From: Streptomyces sp. B21-083
GTDB taxonomy: Bacteria; Actinomycetota; Actinomycetes; Streptomycetales; Streptomycetaceae
DNA: 64,000 bases
Direction of reading: 5' to 3'
Assembly (NCBI RefSeq): GCF_036898825.1
Contig: NZ_JARUND010000002.1
Location: 1,984,001 to 2,048,000 of the forward strand
Under the pieces are notes generated by a model that ran no database searches, was not told the origin of the DNA, and saw nothing but the letters and a program-made list of their open reading frames with translations. How positions within the stretch are numbered: position 1 is the stretch's first letter; each line of letters starts with the position of its first letter. Both the position numbers and the translations under genes were made by a program. Shown here in pieces: positions 59,608 through 64,000 of this stretch.

Positions 59608-59870
59608 GGACGACCGCAAGCTCTCAAGGGCGCGAGGACCTAAGCCGCGCTGAAGACCCCGGCGACCGCAGGCTTTCAGGGGCGCGAGGACCTACGCCGC
59701 GCTGAAGACTCAGCCGACCGCAGGCTTTCAGGGGCGCGAGGACCTACGCCGCGCTGAAGACTCAGCCGACCGCAGGCTTTCAGGGGCGCGGGGAACTGCG
59801 CGACCAGCCCCCACCGCAGGCTTTCAGGGGCGCGGGGAACTGCGCGACCAGCCCCCACCGAGCCGCACCC
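59608..59870. repeat. Tandem intergenic repeat array with class B cores
   Basis: Three copies of a 52-bp unit (GACCGCAGGCTTTCAGGGGC followed by GCGAGGACCTACGCCGCGCT) begin near 59608, 59663 and 59715, then two 44-bp units with the class B core GGCGCGGGGAACTGCGCGA begin near 59770 and 59814. The array fills the space between the AAA ATPase and the convergent GntR gene; no gene is seen in it. Confidence 0.85.
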
Positions 59871-59885
59871 GAAGAACTACCCCAC

Positions 59886-60254
59886 TCACCCCTCGTAAGC
59901 CGCGCGCAAAGCATCTTTCACCGCGGCCAACGCCACCTCCTCCCCCACCCCAAGCCGCCGAACCCGCTCCACGTAAGCCTGCGCAGCAGCCACCGCTTCC
60001 CGCTCCGCCGCCGACCCCGCCGCAGCGACAAACGTCCCGTTGCGCCCCCGCGTCTCGATCACCCCGTCCGACTCCAGCGCCCGATACGCCTTCGCCACCG
60101 TGTTCGCGGCGAGCCCGAGCGACTCGGCAAGCCCCCGCACGGTAGGCAGCCGGTACCCCACGGGCAGCTTCCCGGCCCGGGCCTGCTCGGAGATCTGGGC
60201 GCGCACCTGCTCGTAGGGCGGGGCGCTGTCGTCGATGCGGATCTTCAGGGTCAC
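59886..60254 (-). CDS. YtrA-type GntR regulator
   Basis: A 122-residue short GntR protein: DSAPPYEQVRAQISEQARAGKLPVGYRLPTVRGLAESLGLAANTVAKAYRALESDGVIETRGRNGTFVAAAG, then two short helices without a large effector domain. YtrA regulators usually sit by ABC exporter operons; none is adjacent here. GTG 60254 (VTLKIRIDDSAPPYEQ) is chosen. It is divergent from the GNAT gene with a 71-bp gap. Confidence 0.87.
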   Translation of the reverse strand: MTLKIRIDDSAPPYEQVRAQISEQARAGKLPVGYRLPTVRGLAESLGLAANTVAKAYRALESDGVIETRGRNGTFVAAAGSAAEREAVAAAQAYVERVRRLGVGEEVALAAVKDALRAAYEG

Positions 60255-60325
60255 CTCGCGATTGTCCCGTACCGGCCGGAAAATGAGAGGCACCCGCCGT
60301 ATCTCCCCGCGTAACGTCCGAGCTC

Positions 60326-61255
60326 ATGACTGTGACCGTGCGTGCTCTCCGCACCGAAGACCGGCCCGGCGTCGAGGCGTTCGCCCGCATCCGGCGCCTC
60401 GCCCTGCCCTTCCTCCTGTTCACCCCGGAGGCCGTCGCGTACGACATCGCGCACGCCCACCCCGACGCGCACTACCAGGCTCTCGTCGCCGAGGAGGACG
60501 GCGAGATCCTTGGCACCGCCCAGACCGCGGTCGTCCACGACAGCCCGGAGCCCGGCCAGGGATACGTCAACGTGTACGTGCACCCGGAGCGCACCCGCCG
60601 TGGCGCCGGCGCGCGCCTCGTCCGTACCGCCGAGCAACACCTCGCCGCAGCCGGCGTGACCAAGTCCTTCGCCTGGGTGCTGGACGCTCCCGGCAACCGC
60701 GCCTTCGCCGAGCGCCACGGCTACCGCTCCAGCCGTACCGCGCACTTCCTGCGCCTGGACCTGGCGAACGGCGAGCTGCCCCCGCTCCAGGATCTCCCGC
60801 CCGGCGTCGAACTCCGCAGCGGTGCCGACTTCGCCGCCGACCCGCGCCCCCTGTTCGCCCTGGACTCGGAGACGATGTCGGACGAACCCAGCGATGTCTC
60901 CTACGAGTTGACGGACTACGAGGCCTGGCTCCGCGAGACCTGGCAGCACCCCCTGTTCAGCCCCGAGCTGACCTCGGTCGCGGTCGTCGACGGCCGCCCC
61001 ACCGCCTTCAGTCTGGCCCGCACCGACGGCGACACCCGGTACGGCACCGTGATGACGGGCACCGCCCGCGACTTCCGCGGCCGTGGCCTCGCGAAGCTCG
61101 CCAAGAACGACTCCCTGCACCGCGCCCGCGCCGCCGGGTACACGGAGGCCCTGACGGGCAACGACGCGGGGAACGGCCCGATGATCGCGATCAACAACTG
61201 GTTCGGCTACGAGATCTGCGCAACGGAGATGCGATATGTCCGCGAACTCGCCTGA
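60326..61255 (+). CDS. Tandem GNAT acetyltransferase
   Basis: A 309-residue protein with two GNAT domains, as in mycothiol synthase-like enzymes. Acetyl-CoA pyrophosphate-binding loops are in GQGYVNVYVHPERTRRGAGARLV (first domain) and TARDFRGRGLAKLAKNDSLHRARA (second). The acceptor is unknown. The last 20 bases overlap the DUF402 gene, indicating coupling. Confidence 0.9.
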   Translation: MTVTVRALRTEDRPGVEAFARIRRLALPFLLFTPEAVAYDIAHAHPDAHYQALVAEEDGEILGTAQTAVVHDSPEPGQGYVNVYVHPERTRRGAGARLVRTAEQHLAAAGVTKSFAWVLDAPGNRAFAERHGYRSSRTAHFLRLDLANGELPPLQDLPPGVELRSGADFAADPRPLFALDSETMSDEPSDVSYELTDYEAWLRETWQHPLFSPELTSVAVVDGRPTAFSLARTDGDTRYGTVMTGTARDFRGRGLAKLAKNDSLHRARAAGYTEALTGNDAGNGPMIAINNWFGYEICATEMRYVRELA

Positions 61256-61772
61256 GGACACACCCACGCCCACCCCCGCACCCACTCCCGCAACCACCCC
61301 CACACTGAACGTCGTCCTGGTCAAGGCCGGCCGCACGAAGATCAGTTACCCCGCCGAGCTGCTCCACGACGACGGCACCCGCCTCGCCGTACGCGCGGCC
61401 TGGGCCGGGGACGGAGTCCGCGACTTCGGCTTCGTCCGTTTCGAACCCGGGGACGTGTTCACGGAGTACTACTGGCGGGACCGCTGGTACTCGGTGAAGG
61501 AGGTCCGGGACGCGGCGGGCACGCTGAAGGGCTGGTACTGCGACATCGCCCGCCCGGCCACGCTCGCCGGCACCGACCTGGTCGTCGAGGATCTCGACCT
61601 GGACCTCTGGCGCTCCGCCGACGGCACGGACGTACGACGGCTCGACGAGGACGAGTTCGAGGAGAGCGGCCTGGCGGTGTCGGACCCCCGGGCCGCGTCC
61701 GCCGCCGTGGCCGCTCTCGACGAGCTGGAGTCGCTGGCGCGCGAGGGCGGCTTCGAGAAGCTGCTCGCCTGA
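61236..61772 (+). CDS. DUF402 (FomD-like) protein
   Basis: A 178-residue DUF402 protein. After a Pro/Thr-rich start, the domain has VLVKAGRTKISYPAELLHDDGTRLAVRAAW, then EYYWRDRWYSVKEVRDAAGTLKGWYCDIARPATL and DLVVEDLDLDLWRSADG, with the acidic residues that bind metal in FomD, a nucleotide-hydrolysing relative from fosfomycin biosynthesis. It is soluble and probably hydrolyses a nucleotide conjugate. It overlaps the upstream GNAT gene. Confidence 0.88.
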   Translation: MSANSPEDTPTPTPAPTPATTPTLNVVLVKAGRTKISYPAELLHDDGTRLAVRAAWAGDGVRDFGFVRFEPGDVFTEYYWRDRWYSVKEVRDAAGTLKGWYCDIARPATLAGTDLVVEDLDLDLWRSADGTDVRRLDEDEFEESGLAVSDPRAASAAVAALDELESLAREGGFEKLLA

Positions 61773-61829
61773 ACCCACGATCCGGGACACGGGACGCGGG
61801 ACACGGGACACGCGAAGGTGACGGCGTCC

Positions 61830-62417
61830 CTACAGGCGGGCCAGGACCGCGTACCGCTCGTCCCGCACCTCGCGCCCCCACAGCCGGGCGTCCCCGGACA
61901 GCCGCTCCACGCGGACGTCCCCGGCGAGGGGCGTGAGGAGAGCGGCGAGTGTGTCGGCGGGTATGCCGGCCGGGCTGACCGTGCCCCACACGCCTTCGAC
62001 CAGCACCATCCGACCGCCGGCCCTGAGCAGTCCCCGCCAGTGGCGCAGCAGGCGCGCGGGGTCGGGCAGCGTCCACAGGACGTGCCGTACGAGCACGACG
62101 TCGAAGCGCTCCTCCCCCACCGGTGGCGCCGCCGCGTCGCCGACGAGGAACACGGCGGCGCGGCCGGCCAGCTTGCTCCGGGCGTGCTCGACCATGGCCG
62201 GGGAGGCGTCCACCCCGGTCACGCGGTGCCCCTGTTCGGACGCGAGGAGCGACAGGCTGCCGGTGCCGCAGCCCAGGTCGAGGATGTCGGCCGGCCGGTC
62301 CGGCAGCCAGGACCGCAGCCGGTCCGCCCATGCCTCGCGGACGACGGGATCCCGCAGGCCGTGGTCGGGTTCGTCATCGAAGGTGGCGGCTTCCGCGTCC
62401 CAGTCGGTGTGCGTCAT
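61830..62417 (-). CDS. Class I SAM-dependent methyltransferase
   Basis: A 195-residue methyltransferase. Motif I is PADILDLGCGTGSLSLLASEQG, followed by VTGVDASPAMVEHARSKL (motif II), VGDAAAPPVGEERFDVVLVRHVLWTLPDP (post II) and LLRAGGRMVLVEGVWG. The substrate is unknown. ATG 62417 (MTHTDWDAEAATFDDEPDH) is chosen. Confidence 0.9.
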   Translation of the reverse strand: MTHTDWDAEAATFDDEPDHGLRDPVVREAWADRLRSWLPDRPADILDLGCGTGSLSLLASEQGHRVTGVDASPAMVEHARSKLAGRAAVFLVGDAAAPPVGEERFDVVLVRHVLWTLPDPARLLRHWRGLLRAGGRMVLVEGVWGTVSPAGIPADTLAALLTPLAGDVRVERLSGDARLWGREVRDERYAVLARL

Positions 62418-62554
62418 GCGACCAAGAGTGACACCTGCCACTGACAATCGAATCGTGACGGCCGCCACTGACAGACCGGCGCCGATGAGTCACCCTCCCG
62501 GAAATGGTCTATCTCCGTGAAAACGCGGAACCCGGTGGACCGAAGGAGGCAGCC

Positions 62555-62689
62555 ATGCGCCGCGTAACCGTGCAGAAGCCTTTGAAGAAGTCGGATGCCC
62601 GCCGGGTGCGGGAAGAGGCCGACGAACGCACCACCGAGCGTCCGGAGGTCCGCAAGGACATCGCACGTACGTGGTGGCCCGACGGCTGA
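62555..62689 (+). CDS. Small basic protein of 44 residues
   Basis: MRRVTVQKPLKKSDARRVRE then EADERTTERPEVRKDIARTW and WPDG. It is short, highly charged and probably soluble. It is preceded by the strong ribosome site GAAGGAGGCAGCC and the tail WWPDG is unlike random frames. Function unknown; the N-terminal basic helix could bind nucleic acid. Confidence 0.6.
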   Translation: MRRVTVQKPLKKSDARRVREEADERTTERPEVRKDIARTWWPDG

Positions 62690-62777
62690 GGTCGGCCGGC
62701 CTGTCGCGAACTCGCGAACCGTCGGACCGGCGCGTGCCCTGCCCGTCGTCGCGTACCTGAGCGCAGTCCGAAGCCTT

Positions 62778-62796
62778 CCTTAAGCCGACCATAAGG
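62778..62796. promoter_or_regulatory. Short inverted repeat upstream of the LPMO gene
   Basis: CCTTAAGCCGACCATAAGG has 5-bp inverted arms (CCTTA/TAAGG) with a 9-base centre, 60 bp upstream of the LPMO start. It is a possible operator for a chitin-responsive regulator or a weak promoter element. Confidence 0.35.
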
Positions 62797-62856
62797 ATCT
62801 CCCTCACCCGCCTCCAGCAGGCGATTCCGCGGTTTCTCGGGGCGAGGAGATCCCGC

Positions 62857-63884
62857 ATGCCCGCATACCGCCACCCCGCCGCCGCAGTCACCATCGTCAC
62901 CACCCTCGGGATCGCCGCGCTCACCCTGAGCGCCACGCCCGCGTCGGCGCACGGCTCCATGGGCGACCCGGTCAGCAAGGTCGCCCAGTGCTACGCCGAG
63001 GGCCCCGAGGCCCCACGTCGGCGGCGTGCCGGGCGGCGGTGGCGGCAGGCGGCACACAGGCGCTGTACGACTGGAACGGCGTCCGTATCGGTGACGCGGG
63101 CGGGCGGCACCGGGCGTTGATCCCGGACGGTGAGCTGTGCGGCGCGGGCATCGACGAGTTCAAGGGCCTCGACCTGGCCCGCGCGGACTGGCCGGCGACC
63201 GGCGTGCACAGCGGCTCGTTCCCGTTCAGGTACCGCGTGACCGCCCCGCACAAGGGCACCTTCGAGGTGTACCTCACCAAGGCGGGCTACGACCCGGCCA
63301 AACCCCTCGCCTGGGCCGACCTGGACCTCGAACACCCGGTCGCGACGGCCACGGACCCGGTCGCGGCGAACGGTTTCTACACGTTCTCCGGCACCCTGCC
63401 GCAACGTTCCGGCAGACAGGTCCTGTACGCGATCTGGCAGCGCTCGGACAGCCCGGAGTCGTTCTACTCGTGCTCCGACGTGACGTTCGGCGCGAGTGAG
63501 GGAGCGAGTGGAGGGGCGGGCAGCGGCGCGTCAGGCAGCGCCTCCGCACCCTCCGAGGAGCAGATCGAGGCCGGCGCCGACCAGTCGACGGTCGGACACG
63601 GGGGCCACGAGAGCCACGGGGAGCCCGCGACCGACGCGTCCCGCGCTCCCTCCGCCACTCCGTCCCCCGCTCCGTCGGCCACGCCGTCCGCCGTTACGTC
63701 CACCCGGACGCCGGTCGCGCAACCGCAGGCGGCGGGCGCCGCGGTGAACCTCGCCGAGACGGGCGGCGCTTCCGGCACCCCTTACCCAGCGGTGGGCGGC
63801 GCGGGCGCCCTGGCGCTGGGCGCGACGGCCCTGTTGCTCTCGGTCCGGCGTCGCGCGGTGGGCGCCGGCCGGTCCGGCCACTGA
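62857..63884 (+). pseudogene. AA10 lytic polysaccharide monooxygenase with LAETG sorting tail, frameshifted
   Basis: The first frame gives a signal peptide (AVTIVTTLGIAALTLSATPASA) and the mature start HGSMGDPVSKVAQCYAEGPE, where His1 is the copper-binding histidine brace residue. Homology continues in another frame from about 63015 (TSAACRAAVAAGGTQALYDWNGVRIGDAGGRHRALIPDGELCGAG; second brace His in TAPHKGTFEVYLTKAGYDPAKPLAWADLDL), meaning a single C was lost in the CCCC run at 63011-63014. The C-terminal part has a Ser/Pro stalk, LAETGGASGTP and a membrane helix, a class E-type wall-sorting signal. Intact, it would cleave chitin or cellulose at the cell wall. A sequencing error is equally possible. 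Confidence 0.85.
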
Positions 63885-63947
63885 ACTCGCCGGGGCCCGG
63901 CCGGCGGCTCAGGCCTGCCGGACCTCGGCGGATGTTCTGCGACCGGG

Positions 63948-64000
63948 TCAGCCGACCGCCGACAGACAGGTGGTGGGGGTGGCGTGCGCCGGATCGAGGG
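63948..64000 (-). CDS. C-terminal fragment of a gene cut by window edge
   Basis: The last 16 codons before TGA on the minus strand read LDPAHATPTTCLSAVG. The frame has typical codon use and converges with the LPMO gene. A family cannot be assigned from so little sequence. Confidence 0.35.
   Translation of the reverse strand, partial: LDPAHATPTTCLSAVG

Noticed and set aside
59608..59870. Possible CRISPR array
   Set aside because: Units are direct head-to-tail duplicates without unique spacers, and no cas genes are present.
1..64000. tRNA, rRNA, riboswitch or prophage
   Set aside because: No cloverleaf with a TTCRA-type T-loop, rRNA-like stretch, recognisable aptamer or phage structural genes was seen by eye; a covariance-model search would settle this.

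Overview
The window is a stretch of Streptomyces chromosome. The support is very high GC with strong third-position GC bias, frequent GTG starts (one TTG), GGAGG-type ribosome sites, 4-bp ATGA/GTGA gene overlaps, dense TetR/GntR/MerR regulators, and typical Streptomyces families (SoxR, SGNH lipase, class F sortase, AA10 LPMO, DUF202 pairs). I saw no rRNA, tRNA, CRISPR array, prophage or complete insertion sequence. About 50 genes are supported.

Layout. 1-3.1 kb: end of a membrane transporter, a NUDIX hydrolase with a repeated acidic-proline N-terminus, two overlapping DUF202 membrane proteins, a quinone-oxidoreductase-like MDR enzyme and a divergent His-rich metal-binding protein. 3.2-8.7 kb: an acyl-CoA catabolic block (phosphotransferase, acyl-CoA dehydrogenase, acyl-CoA synthetase, SDR, TetR), with near-identical operators in front of both transcription units. 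8.9-14.3 kb: a NamZ/DUF1343 gene broken by a hairpin-rich islet, an alpha/beta hydrolase and a secreted penicillin acylase. 14.5-22.8 kb: small conserved proteins, a DRB0094-type RNA ligase overlapping soxR tail to tail, MaoC/TetR and ACAD/TetR pairs each with a palindromic operator, an ArsR-like regulator and an EamA transporter. 22.7-24.3 kb: a class F sortase coupled to a secreted, membrane-anchored protein lacking a recognisable LPXTG. 24.4-33.8 kb: MFS and CitMHS transporters, a molybdopterin oxidoreductase, hmgA, GntR, and an orphan type ISP specificity-domain protein. 33.9-37.8 kb: a DrrAB-like ABC exporter with its TetR repressor and two copies of one operator, then a CaiB/BaiF CoA-transferase.

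The most coherent unit is at 38.3-45.6 kb. A SigK-like ECF sigma factor and its zinc-type anti-sigma factor face a three-gene operon: secreted DUF4331 protein, membrane TPR protein with 120-bp internal repeats, and a NicO-type metal permease with a His-rich loop. Both divergent units carry sequences close to the mycobacterial SigK promoter (CCATCC-N16/17-CCGAAT), suggesting a small autoregulated envelope or metal-handling regulon.

45.7-64 kb: a Ser/Thr kinase, an SGNH lipase, then a translationally coupled extracellular-glycan operon (BioF2-like acyltransferase, two GT2 glycosyltransferases, a polysaccharide deacetylase, a 1262-residue flippase/GT-C-like fusion) meeting a membrane-anchored glycoside hydrolase at a 28-bp perfect hairpin. 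The end holds a DUF5925 AAA ATPase, tandem intergenic repeats, a YtrA-type GntR, a double GNAT, a DUF402 protein, a methyltransferase, a 44-residue peptide gene, and an AA10 LPMO with an LAETG sorting tail and a one-base frameshift. Two families of intergenic repeats recur at gene 3' ends across the window.
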